DNA of 51,597 bases from DASXSB01 sp036506275. GTDB lineage: Bacteria; Methylomirabilota; Methylomirabilia; Rokubacteriales; CSP1-6. Positions 16,705 to 24,454 of this stretch are shown here, one piece after another (the stretch's first letter is position 1; every line of letters starts with the position of its first letter). A model generated the notes under the pieces. It was given only the letters and a program-made list of their open reading frames with translations, was not told the origin of the DNA and did no database searches. The translations under genes and the position numbers were made by a program. Location of the stretch: positions 1-51,597 of the forward strand of contig DASXSB010000070.1 in NCBI GenBank assembly GCA_036506275.1, written 5' to 3'.

Positions 16705-17721
16705 TCATGCGGGCACGCGCGCGCCGGCCGGCAGCCGGGCATAGCCGTGCGCGCAGAACCAGTCGGCGGCGTCGCGCAGCGCCACCGCCGCGTCCGTTTG
16801 CGGCAGTCCCAGCTCGCGCACCGCCTTCGCGGGGGAAAAGTACATGCGCTTGCGGGCCATGCGCACGGCGGTGAGCGGCACCTTCGGCACCCCGCCCGTC
16901 ACCCGCGCCGCCGCTTCCAGGCAGAGCGCGCCGCACCAGGCGACGGCGTACGGCACGCGCAGTCGCGGGGGCCGGCGTCCCGTGTAGCGCGCGAGGAGGA
17001 CGCCGATGTCGGCGAGCGAGAGGTTGGCGTGGCCGAGGATGTATTTCTCTCCCGTTCGTCCCTTCGCCGCCGCCAGCAGATGTCCGCGCGCCACGTCGCG
17101 GACGTGCACGATGTTGAGGCCGGTATCGAGCGTCGCGAACATCTTGCCGTTGAGGAAATCGACGACCATCTGCCCCGTCGGGGTCGGCTTCACGTCCCAC
17201 GGCCCCACCGGCGCCGACGGGTTCACGATCACGACGGGCGCGCCTTTCGCGGCCAGCTCCAGCGCGGCCTGCTCGGCGAGGAACTTGGAACGCTTGTAGG
17301 GCCCCACCATGTCGGCGAGCGACACCGGCGTCATTTCCGTGCCGGGAGTGCCGTCTTTCGGAATGCCGAGGGCGCCCACGGTGGAGGTGTAGACGATGCG
17401 CGCGACCCCCGCCTGCGCCGCCGTTTCCAGCACGGCGCGGGTGCCGTCGACGTTGGCGCGGTAGAGGACGGAAGGATCGGGCGCCCACAGACGATAGTCG
17501 GCGGCGACGTGGAACACGGTGCGCACGCCCGCCACCGCGCGGCCGAGGGACGCGTGATCGAGGAGATCGCCCTCGCAGATCTCGACGGCGAGCCCGGCGA
17601 GCGCGCGGCGGTCGCCCGCCGGCCGCGCGAGCACGCGCACGGTGGCGCCGTCGTGGAGGAGCTCGCGGACGACGTTGGCGCCGACGAAGCCGGTGCCGCC
17701 CGTGACCAGGCAATCCGGCAT
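16705..17721 (-). CDS. hpnA: Hopanoid-associated sugar epimerase/dehydratase HpnA
   Basis: A 338-residue extended short-chain dehydrogenase/epimerase. The NAD(P) fingerprint is TGGTGFVGANV at residues 7-17. The catalytic Tyr and Lys lie in GPYKRSKFLAE, and the Ser/Thr in YTSTVGALG upstream. Family members called HpnA are encoded with squalene-hopene cyclase but have no firmly established reaction. The gene starts at ATG 17721, one base after the hpnG stop, and is followed by hpnD. A related protein could be a dihydroflavonol-4-reductase-like enzyme, but the KDGTPGTE and ILGHANLSL segments and context favour HpnA. Confidence 0.9.
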   Translation of the reverse strand: MPDCLVTGGTGFVGANVVRELLHDGATVRVLARPAGDRRALAGLAVEICEGDLLDHASLGRAVAGVRTVFHVAADYRLWAPDPSVLYRANVDGTRAVLETAAQAGVARIVYTSTVGALGIPKDGTPGTEMTPVSLADMVGPYKRSKFLAEQAALELAAKGAPVVIVNPSAPVGPWDVKPTPTGQMVVDFLNGKMFATLDTGLNIVHVRDVARGHLLAAAKGRTGEKYILGHANLSLADIGVLLARYTGRRPPRLRVPYAVAWCGALCLEAAARVTGGVPKVPLTAVRMARKRMYFSPAKAVRELGLPQTDAAVALRDAADWFCAHGYARLPAGARVPA

Positions 17722-17722
17722 C

Positions 17723-18394
17723 TCACGGCCTCCGGGCGACGGCGGCGAGGACGGCGGCGACGCCGTCGAGGGCGGCGTTGGTGGCGTGGCGCAGCGCGAG
17801 CGCGTCCGGCAGCGCGCGCGGCCGCGCGAGGGCGACGCGGAGCGCGCGCGCGGTACGGATTCCCCCGTCGGCGCCGACCACGGACGCGAGATCCTCGGGG
17901 ATGCCGGCTTCGGCGGTGTCGGCGACGCCGCGCACGACGGCGGCGGGGGTCCCCCGCTCGGCGGCCCAGCTCAGGATGGCCGCCGATTCCATGTCGACGG
18001 CAACGGCACCGGTCTCCAGCCACAGACGCGCCTTCAGCGCCGCCGTCGTCACTGGCTCCGCGACGCTCAGCAAGACGCCCGCCGCCGCGCGCGCGGCGAG
18101 GGGTGCGGTGCCACGCTCCGCGCCCGCGCGCTCGCGCACGCGAGCCGGCACCACGACGTCGCCCTCCGCGAGGTGAGGAGCGAGCGCGCCGCAGGTGCCG
18201 GCGGAAATGACGAGGCTGGGACTGCCGTCGACGCGGGCCGCCAGGTGAGAAGCGCCGAGCCCGACCGCGACCACCTCGAGCACACCGGCGCGAAAGTGCG
18301 GCCACGCACGGCCGGGCACGGGTGCCAGCCCGAGCCGGCGCGCGAGTCCGCGCGCCTCGAGCTCGATGGCGGCGCAGACGACGACGCGCGTCAC
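17723..18394 (-). CDS. hpnG: Hopanoid-associated nucleoside phosphorylase HpnG
   Basis: A 223-residue protein of the purine nucleoside phosphorylase/MTAN fold. HpnG removes adenine from adenosylhopane made by HpnH, giving (phospho)ribosylhopane. Family motifs seen are ISAGTCGAL, AVDMESAAIL (Met-Glu that contacts the ribose) and VRGVADTAE. Expected length for the family. The start is GTG 18394, whose TGA overlaps the stop of the small upstream gene. It is directly followed by hpnA. Context with hpnH makes generic purine salvage unlikely. Confidence 0.9.
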   Translation of the reverse strand: MTRVVVCAAIELEARGLARRLGLAPVPGRAWPHFRAGVLEVVAVGLGASHLAARVDGSPSLVISAGTCGALAPHLAEGDVVVPARVRERAGAERGTAPLAARAAAGVLLSVAEPVTTAALKARLWLETGAVAVDMESAAILSWAAERGTPAAVVRGVADTAEAGIPEDLASVVGADGGIRTARALRVALARPRALPDALALRHATNAALDGVAAVLAAVARRP

Positions 18395-18735
18395 GCGCCG
18401 GAGCCGGACTCCGCCGCTTTTGTCGCCGCCCGGCGCCGGAGCCACGCCGCGTAGGAGTTGCCGGCGGCGGTGTCCTTGCCCGTGAAGCGGATGGTGCGGA
18501 TGTCCCCGTAGCGGATGCGGTGAGGACCACCGCCCGCGTGATCGAACATCTGGACGAAGGGCTCGGCGGCGTCGGCGTCGCGGTTGAAGAGATAACCCAC
18601 CAGCTCGCTGCCGTCGGCGCGCACCACCGTCACGTCGCCGCGATAATCGAAGGCGCGCTCGACGACTTCCGCGAGCGAGGCGTCTTCGCCCATCTGCGGC
18701 TGCCAGCCCTCGAGGCTCGTTTCCTCCGTGCTCAC
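18391..18735 (-). CDS. Unrecognised 114-residue protein between hpnH and hpnG
   Basis: I do not recognise this family. It starts with GTG 18735 overlapping the hpnH stop (GTGA) and ends overlapping the hpnG start (GTGA), so it is embedded in the core adenosylhopane steps. The protein is soluble, without a signal peptide or membrane segment. The first 30 residues are acidic. A compact beta-rich segment follows (DVTVVRADGSELVGYLFNR ... IRYGDIRTIRF) that could be an Sm-like or PRC-barrel-like small fold. A basic Ala-rich tail ends the protein. An accessory or scaffolding role for HpnH/HpnG is only a guess. Confidence 0.7.
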   Translation of the reverse strand: MSTEETSLEGWQPQMGEDASLAEVVERAFDYRGDVTVVRADGSELVGYLFNRDADAAEPFVQMFDHAGGGPHRIRYGDIRTIRFTGKDTAAGNSYAAWLRRRAATKAAESGSGA

Positions 18736-19754
18736 AGCTTCCCCGTGACGGTGCTGAGGACGGTGTCGCGGAGCCCGCGCCACGAGCCGAACGTGTGATC
18801 GACGGCGGTGGCCTCGTAGCCGCAGTGGACCATGCAGTCGCGACACTTGTCGTTCCCGCTGCGCCGCCCGTAGCGCTCCCAGCGCGTGTCGTCGATGAGC
18901 TCCTGGAACGTCTGCGCGTAACCTTCCTGGAGGAGGTAGCAGGGGCGCTGCCAGCCGAAGACGTTGTAGGTGGGATTTCCCCACGGCGTGCACTCGAAGT
19001 CCTTCTTGCCCATCAGGAACTGAAGGAACAGCGGCGACTGGTTGAAGCGCCACCGCTTCTTCGCGTCCGTCAGCATGGCCGTGAAGAGGTCGTGGGCGCG
19101 GCGGCGACGAAGGAAGTGCTCCTGGTCGGGCGCCTTCGCGTAGCTGTAGCCCGGGGAGACCATCATCCCTTCCACGCCGAGATCCATCATGGCGTCGAAG
19201 AATTGCCGCACGCGGGCGGCGTCGGCGCCGTCGAAGAGGGTCGTGTTGGTGGTGACACGGAAGCCGCGGCGGAGCGCTTCCCGGATCCCCTCCACCGCGT
19301 CGTCGTAGACGCCCTCGCGGCAGACGGCCTCATCGTGCTCTTCCCGCAGGCCGTCCATGTGCACGCTGAAGGAGAGGTACTTCGACGGCGTGAAGAGATT
19401 CGCCTCCAGCTTCTCTTTGAGCAATATCGCGTTCGTGCACAGGTAGACGTACTTCTTGCGCGCGACGAGCGCCTGCACCAGCTCCCCGATCTGCGGGTAC
19501 ATGAGCGGCTCGCCGCCGGGGATGGAAACCAGGGGCGCTCCGCACTCGTCCACCGCGTGCAGGCACTGCTCGACAGTGAGGTGGCGGCGCAAGATGTGGG
19601 CGGGGTACTGGATCTTGCCGCACCCGGCACAGGCGAGGTTGCAGCGGAAGAGCGGCTCCAGCATGAGGACGAGGGGATACCGCTTCTTGCCTCGGAGCTT
19701 CTGGGTCACCACGTAGCGGCCGACGGTCCACATCTGCGAGAGGGGGACGCTCAT
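18732..19754 (-). CDS. hpnH: Adenosyl-hopene transferase HpnH (radical SAM)
   Basis: A 340-residue radical SAM enzyme that adds the 5'-deoxyadenosyl group to diploptene, giving adenosylhopane, the first step of side-chain formation. The cluster motif is CNLACAGC near residue 38 (C-x3-C-x2-C). SIPGGEPLMYP is the SAM-binding GGE motif. The C-terminal part has CRDCMVHCGYEA, the extra Cys-rich region typical of HpnH. The N-terminus SQMWTVGRYVVTQKLRG also fits the family. It begins at ATG 19754 overlapping the stop of the CruF-like gene (ATGA). Confidence 0.96.
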   Translation of the reverse strand: MSVPLSQMWTVGRYVVTQKLRGKKRYPLVLMLEPLFRCNLACAGCGKIQYPAHILRRHLTVEQCLHAVDECGAPLVSIPGGEPLMYPQIGELVQALVARKKYVYLCTNAILLKEKLEANLFTPSKYLSFSVHMDGLREEHDEAVCREGVYDDAVEGIREALRRGFRVTTNTTLFDGADAARVRQFFDAMMDLGVEGMMVSPGYSYAKAPDQEHFLRRRRAHDLFTAMLTDAKKRWRFNQSPLFLQFLMGKKDFECTPWGNPTYNVFGWQRPCYLLQEGYAQTFQELIDDTRWERYGRRSGNDKCRDCMVHCGYEATAVDHTFGSWRGLRDTVLSTVTGKL

Positions 19755-20512
19755 GCGCTCTGGATCTCTCCTGTCGCAAGGTCTCGTTGGGGCTCACCGC
19801 TTCGCGTGAGACTGCGCAGTGCGACGGCGGCGGCGGCGTGGAGCGTCAGGCCCATCCCGAACAGCGGCCATTCGCCGATCCACGCGGTCATGATCAGGTT
19901 GAACGCCGACACCGCGTAGTATAACGCCACCCCCCACGCGGGCCGACCGGAAGCCGCGGCGTCGGCAGGGTTCCCGCGCGCGGCCGCTACCATTAAATAG
20001 GTCCCCACGCCAGCGGTCCCCACCACCACCCACCCGAGGAAATTGGAGAGCGGCACCCCGAAGTAGGCGCCGCCCTCCGGATAGAAGAAGACCCGACCGA
20101 GGAACCAGCGGTCGCCGCGGACGGCGAGAGGATCGATGACGACGTCGAGCAACATCATGAGCACGCCGGACGTGAGGGCGATGGTGGCGTCGGAGACGCC
20201 GCGGCCGGCGAGAACACGGCGGGCCAGCGAGAAGGCGGCATACGCGAGAAACGTGAACGAGAGCGAGTCCATGAACGGCACGTCGGCGAGGTAGAGCTCG
20301 CGGCCGTGGGTCAGTCCGGTGTAGTGATAGAGCCCGAACGGCACGCCCGTCCGCGTGGAGGAAAACTCCGCCGCCCATGCCAGCGGCCACACCACGGCCG
20401 CGAAGAGGGCCGTGCGTCGAGGGCCGATATCTCGCAGTCCCGCGCCGACGAAGGCGGCGACGAACAGGAAGACGTACGGGCGGAGCGCGAGCGTGCTGAT
20501 CACCAGTTCCAT
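19751..20512 (-). CDS. Carotenoid biosynthesis (CruF/DUF422)-like membrane protein
   Basis: A 253-residue polytopic membrane protein of the CruF/DUF422 group, which includes hydratases acting on carotenoid psi-ends. Seven or so hydrophobic segments are visible, with the family features FGLYHYTG, a VPFMDSLSF segment, MMLLDVVIDPLA and GEWPLFGMG. ATG 20512 was chosen because the other in-frame ATG at 20533 overlaps the presumed TAACAT -10. It is the first gene of the minus-strand hopanoid operon, facing squalene-hopene cyclase across 37 bp. No crt genes are present in the window, so the substrate may be a triterpenoid rather than a carotenoid. Confidence 0.8.
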   Translation of the reverse strand: MELVISTLALRPYVFLFVAAFVGAGLRDIGPRRTALFAAVVWPLAWAAEFSSTRTGVPFGLYHYTGLTHGRELYLADVPFMDSLSFTFLAYAAFSLARRVLAGRGVSDATIALTSGVLMMLLDVVIDPLAVRGDRWFLGRVFFYPEGGAYFGVPLSNFLGWVVVGTAGVGTYLMVAAARGNPADAAASGRPAWGVALYYAVSAFNLIMTAWIGEWPLFGMGLTLHAAAAVALRSLTRSGEPQRDLATGEIQSA

Positions 20513-20549
20513 TTTTCGTAGGCGATGCCGCATGTTACCATCACCACCT
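20513..20549. promoter_or_regulatory. Divergent hopanoid promoter region
   Basis: This is the 37-bp gap between the two halves of the hopanoid island. On the plus strand TGTTACCAT (20533-20541) is an extended -10, and GTG 20550 follows after 8 nt, so the squalene-hopene cyclase mRNA may be leaderless. On the minus strand TAACAT (20537-20532) lies 19 nt before ATG 20512. The two -10 elements overlap on opposite strands, so RNA polymerase could not occupy both at once. That would couple or balance the two operons. Confidence 0.55.
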
Positions 20550-22448
20550 GTGACAGGCCTCGATTCCGCGATCGCGCGCGCGCAGGCGCATCTGCTTTCC
20601 GTGCAGCAACCGGACGGTCACTGGGTGGGCGAGCTCGAGGCCGATACCACCATCAGTTCCGAATATCTGCTCTTCTGTCACCTCATCGACCGCGTCAACA
20701 AGGACCGCGAGCGGCGCATCGTCAACTACCTCCGGCGCCGCCAGATGCCGGACGGCGGGTTCAACCTGTTCGAGGCCGGGCCCGTCAACCTGTCCGCCAC
20801 CATCAAGGCGTACTTCGCCATGAAGCTGGCCGGGGTGAGCGTGGACGATCCCGCCCTCGTGCGGGCGCGTGAACGCATCCTCGCCATGGGCGGGCCCCCG
20901 CGGGCCAACGTCTTCACGAAGATCCAGCTCGCGCTGTTCGGCGAATACGACTGGAACGGCGTTCCCGCGATGCCGGTCGAGATCATGCTGCTGCGGCGGC
21001 CCGCCTTCCTCTTCAACCTGTACGAGATCTCGTACTGGTCGCGCACGGTGATCGTGCCGCTCCTCGTCCTCCTCGACCGCAAGCCCGTGAAGTGGCTACC
21101 CGCGGAGCAGAGCCTCGACGAGCTGTGGCCGACTCCCCGCGAGCAGGCGAGCCTCCGGTTTCCACGCTCGCCGCAGCCCTTCGAGTGGCGCGCGCTCTTC
21201 TGGAAGAACTTCTTCATCGCCGTCGACGACGGCCTCAAGATCTGGGAGCGCTTCTCGCCCCGCCCGTTCCGCAAGCGCGCCGTCGAGCAGGCGCGCCTCT
21301 GGCTCGAGGAGCGCCTCGCCGTCCCCGGCGGCCTGGGCGGGATCTTCCCCGCCATCGTGAACTCCGTGCTGGCCCTGCGCGTGCTCGGCTACGCGGAAGA
21401 CCATCCGCTCGTGCTCGGCCAGATCAAGGAGATCGAGGCGCTCGCGGTGGACGACGCCGACGAGCTGCACTATCAGCCGTGCCCGTCGCCGGTGTGGGAC
21501 ACCTCCCTCGCCGTGAACGCGCTCATCGAGAGCGACCTCCCGGCCGACCACCCCGCGCTGCTGCGCGCCTGCGAGTGGATGCTCGAGCGCCAGGTTCTCG
21601 TCCCCGGCGACTGGCAGGTGAAACGGCCGCACGTGGAGCCGGGCGGGTGGGCGTTCCAGTACGGCAACGACTTCTATCCCGATCTCGACGACACCGCGGT
21701 GGTGGTGATGGCCCTCGAGAAAGTGAAGGGCCTCGACGCCGACCGCGCCCGCCTCGCCAAGGAGCGCGGGACGGGGTGGTTTCTCGGCATGCAGGGACGC
21801 GACGGCGGGTGGGCGTCGTTCGATACCGACAACGATCGCCTCTACCTGAACAACATTCCCTTCGCGGACCACGGCGCGCTGCTCGATCCGTCCACGGAGG
21901 ACCTCACCGGACGCGGGCTCGAGCTGCTCGGAACGCTCGGACACGGTGCCGACTTCGAGCCCGCGCACCGCGCGATCCAGTTCGTGCGCGCGCGGCAGCG
22001 GCACGATGGTCCCTGGTACGGACGCTGGGGCGTCAACTACATCTACGGCACGTGGTCGGTGCTGCGCGGGCTCCGCGCCGTCGGCGAGGATCCGCGCCAG
22101 GAATACATCCGGCGCGCGGTGCGGTGGCTCGCCCGGCGCCAGAACGCCGACGGCGGCTGGGGCGAGACGTGCGAGAGCTACGACCGGCCGGAGCTGGCCG
22201 GCATCGGCGAGTCGATCCCGAGCCAGACGGCGTGGGCGCTCCTGGCGTTGCTGGCCGCCGGCGCCACCGGGCCCACGGTCGAGCGCGGGATCGACTATCT
22301 GTTGCGGACACAGAAGCCCGACGGCGGCTGGGACGACGCGTTGTGGAACGGCACGGGATTCCCGCGCGTCTTCTTCTTGAAGTACCACCTCTACGCGAAG
22401 TACTTCCCGCTCTGGGCGTTGGGGGTGTATCGCCGCTCCCGGTCATGA
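20550..22448 (+). CDS. shc: Squalene-hopene cyclase
   Basis: A 632-residue monotopic membrane cyclase that folds squalene into hopene/hopanol. The catalytic acid motif is PDLDDTAVV (DxDD type) near residue 385. Several QW repeats are visible, for example DGGWASFD, DGGWGETC and DGGWDDALW, plus GPWYGRWGVNYIYGT. Length is normal. GTG 20550 is preferred because the family N-terminus (LDSAIARAQAHLL, PDGHWVGELE) begins just after it and a TACCAT box ends 8 nt before it. An upstream in-frame ATG at 20532 overlaps that box. Its stop overlaps the mlaE start (ATGA), linking hopanoid synthesis to lipid transport. Confidence 0.96.
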   Translation: MTGLDSAIARAQAHLLSVQQPDGHWVGELEADTTISSEYLLFCHLIDRVNKDRERRIVNYLRRRQMPDGGFNLFEAGPVNLSATIKAYFAMKLAGVSVDDPALVRARERILAMGGPPRANVFTKIQLALFGEYDWNGVPAMPVEIMLLRRPAFLFNLYEISYWSRTVIVPLLVLLDRKPVKWLPAEQSLDELWPTPREQASLRFPRSPQPFEWRALFWKNFFIAVDDGLKIWERFSPRPFRKRAVEQARLWLEERLAVPGGLGGIFPAIVNSVLALRVLGYAEDHPLVLGQIKEIEALAVDDADELHYQPCPSPVWDTSLAVNALIESDLPADHPALLRACEWMLERQVLVPGDWQVKRPHVEPGGWAFQYGNDFYPDLDDTAVVVMALEKVKGLDADRARLAKERGTGWFLGMQGRDGGWASFDTDNDRLYLNNIPFADHGALLDPSTEDLTGRGLELLGTLGHGADFEPAHRAIQFVRARQRHDGPWYGRWGVNYIYGTWSVLRGLRAVGEDPRQEYIRRAVRWLARRQNADGGWGETCESYDRPELAGIGESIPSQTAWALLALLAAGATGPTVERGIDYLLRTQKPDGGWDDALWNGTGFPRVFFLKYHLYAKYFPLWALGVYRRSRS

Positions 22449-23239
22449 GCGGCGGGGCGCTACCCGCTCCGCTGCGCCCCTTCGACGCGGTGGGTGGGGG
22501 AACGCTCGGTCTCCTCGCGTCGCTCGGGCGCTTCACCACCTTCTTCGCGGAAGCGCTGGCGACGCTCCTCACACCCCCCTTCAAGCTGCGCGCATTCGTC
22601 GACCGTGTTCACTACATCGGCTTCCGGTCGCTCCTGATCATCATCCTCACCGGCGCCTTCACGGGCATGGTGCTCGGTCTCCAGATCTTCCTCACGCTCT
22701 CCCGCTTCGGCTCCGAGGCCTTTCTCGGCCCCGCGGTGGCGCTGTCGCTCATCCGCGAGCTGGGGCCGGTGCTGGCGGCCCTCATGATCACGGGACGGGC
22801 CGGCTCCGCCCTCACGGCCGAGATCGGGATCATGCGCATCACGGAGCAGATCGACGCCCTCACCGTGATGGCGCTGAGCCCGCTCCGCTATCTGGTCACG
22901 CCGTCGATCCTGGCCGGGGTCGTGACGTTCCCGCTCATGACCGCGCTCTTCGACGTTGTCGGCATCTTCGGCGGTTACCTGGTCGGGGTCGAGCTGCTCG
23001 GGCTCTCGCGCGGGACCTATTTCGGTGAGATGCAGACGCTGGTCCGGTTCAACGACGTCATGACCGGCTTCTGGAAATCGATCGCGTTTGGCGTCGTGGT
23101 GACGTGGGTCTGCACCTACAAGGGATTCCACGTGGGACACGGGGCGGAGGGCGTGGCGCGCGCCACCACGCAGGCGGTCGTGCTCTCCTCCGTCCTCATC
23201 CTCGTGTGGGACTACTTCATGGGGACCGTTCTGCCGTGA
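22445..23239 (+). CDS. mlaE: MlaE-family ABC transporter permease
   Basis: A 264-residue inner-membrane permease of the MlaE/YrbE family, part of the MlaFED-type complex moving phospholipids or other lipids between inner and outer membranes. Hydrophobic segments begin near residue 55 (SLLIIILTGAFTGMVLG). The family motif region ELGPVLAALMITGRAGSAL...AEIG...EQIDAL is clear. It starts at ATG 22445 inside the stop of squalene-hopene cyclase, and ends as GTGA over the ATPase gene. The context suggests a lipid substrate that may include hopanoids. Confidence 0.94.
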   Translation: MSGGALPAPLRPFDAVGGGTLGLLASLGRFTTFFAEALATLLTPPFKLRAFVDRVHYIGFRSLLIIILTGAFTGMVLGLQIFLTLSRFGSEAFLGPAVALSLIRELGPVLAALMITGRAGSALTAEIGIMRITEQIDALTVMALSPLRYLVTPSILAGVVTFPLMTALFDVVGIFGGYLVGVELLGLSRGTYFGEMQTLVRFNDVMTGFWKSIAFGVVVTWVCTYKGFHVGHGAEGVARATTQAVVLSSVLILVWDYFMGTVLP

Positions 23240-23973
23240 TCGAGGTGAAAGGGCTGCGCAAGGCATTCGGGGCCCAACCCGTCCTGCGCGGGGTCGATCT
23301 CGAGGTGCCCACGGGCACGATCACGATCATCATCGGCCGCAGCGGGGGCGGCAAGTCGGTGCTCCTCAAGCATTTGATCGGTCTCCTCCGTCCCGACGCG
23401 GGCCGGGTGCTGGTGGACGGCGTCGAGGTCACCCGGCTGCGCGGGCGCGCCCTCGATGCCGTGCGCGAGCGATACGGCGTCGTGTTCCAGGGCGGCGCCC
23501 TCTTCGATTCGATGACGTGCGGGGGAAACGTGGCCTTCCCACTCCGCGAGAAGAAGCGCATCAGCGCCGACGAGGTCACGCGGCGAGTGGAGGAGTCGCT
23601 CGCGCAGGTCGGACTGGCCGGGGTCAGCCGCAAGTATCCGGCCGAGATCTCGGGAGGCATGCGCAAGCGCGTCGCCATCGCGCGCGCGCTCGTGACGGAA
23701 CCGGAGATCGTCTTCTTCGACGAGCCCACCACTGGCCTCGATCCCGTGCTCGTGAACGCCATCCACTCCGTCATCACCGACCTGCACAAGAAGTTTCGTT
23801 TCACGGCGGTGATGGTCAGCCACGAGATCCCGGAGATCTTTCGCATCGCGGATCGGGTGGCGATGCTGCACGACGGCCGTATCGTGGCCGTAGGCGCCCC
23901 CGAGGACATCCAGACCTCGACGAACCCCGTGGTCGCCCGGTTCATCCGCGGCGAGCCCGACGAGAGCGCGTGA
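23236..23973 (+). CDS. mlaF: MlaF-family ABC transporter ATP-binding protein
   Basis: A 245-residue ABC ATPase that powers the MlaE permease. The Walker A motif is GRSGGGKSV, the Q-loop is VFQGGALFDSM, the signature is ISGGMRKRVAIARAL and Walker B is IVFFDEPTTGLDP. The SHEIPEIF switch His follows. The GALFDSMTCGGNVAFPL segment is typical of the Mla branch. The start is GTG 23236, overlapping the mlaE stop. A 33-bp gap with a GAGGGAGG ribosome site leads to mlaD. Confidence 0.95.
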   Translation: MIEVKGLRKAFGAQPVLRGVDLEVPTGTITIIIGRSGGGKSVLLKHLIGLLRPDAGRVLVDGVEVTRLRGRALDAVRERYGVVFQGGALFDSMTCGGNVAFPLREKKRISADEVTRRVEESLAQVGLAGVSRKYPAEISGGMRKRVAIARALVTEPEIVFFDEPTTGLDPVLVNAIHSVITDLHKKFRFTAVMVSHEIPEIFRIADRVAMLHDGRIVAVGAPEDIQTSTNPVVARFIRGEPDESA

Positions 23974-24006
23974 CGGGCGCGCCGAGAGAGGGAGGCGGAA
24001 CGCGAC

Positions 24007-24447
24007 ATGGAACGGACGAAAATCAACGTGGCGGTCGGCATCTTCGTCGTGCTCGGGATCCTCGCCCTCGGGTATCTCTCGATCAAGCTCGGCCGCGTCT
24101 CGCTCTTCGGTAGCCGCGGCTACGAGGTCTCCGTCGACTTCCCGTCCATCGGCGGCCTCAAAGCGGGCTCGAGCGTGGAGATCGCCGGTGTCGACGTGGG
24201 CGAGGTGGAGAGGATCGGGCTCGTGGATTACCAGGCGCGCGTGGTCCTTCGCATCAACACCGACGTCAAGCTGCAGGAGGACTCGATCGCGTCCATCAAG
24301 ACCAAGGGCCTCATCGGGGAGAAGTACATCCGCATCAGCCCCGGCGGTTCCGACAAGGTGATCCCTCCCGGCGGCAAGCTGCGCGAGGTGGAAGCGCCGG
24401 TGGACTTCGAGGAGCTGCTCTCGAAGTACATCTTCGGCAAGGTCTAG
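24007..24447 (+). CDS. mlaD: MlaD-family MCE-domain lipid-binding protein
   Basis: A 146-residue protein with one N-terminal transmembrane anchor (VAVGIFVVLGILALGYLSI) and one MCE domain reaching to the C-terminus. It includes the conserved VDFPSIGGLKAGSSVEIAGV strand and the pore-loop region KGLIGEKYI. In the Mla system a hexamer of this protein forms the periplasmic lipid channel on MlaFE. ATG 24007 has AGAGGGAGG upstream. The usual downstream genes, mlaC and mlaB, are absent; a ThDP enzyme follows instead after 7 bp. Confidence 0.94.
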   Translation: MERTKINVAVGIFVVLGILALGYLSIKLGRVSLFGSRGYEVSVDFPSIGGLKAGSSVEIAGVDVGEVERIGLVDYQARVVLRINTDVKLQEDSIASIKTKGLIGEKYIRISPGGSDKVIPPGGKLREVEAPVDFEELLSKYIFGKV

Positions 24448-24454
24448 CCGTGTC

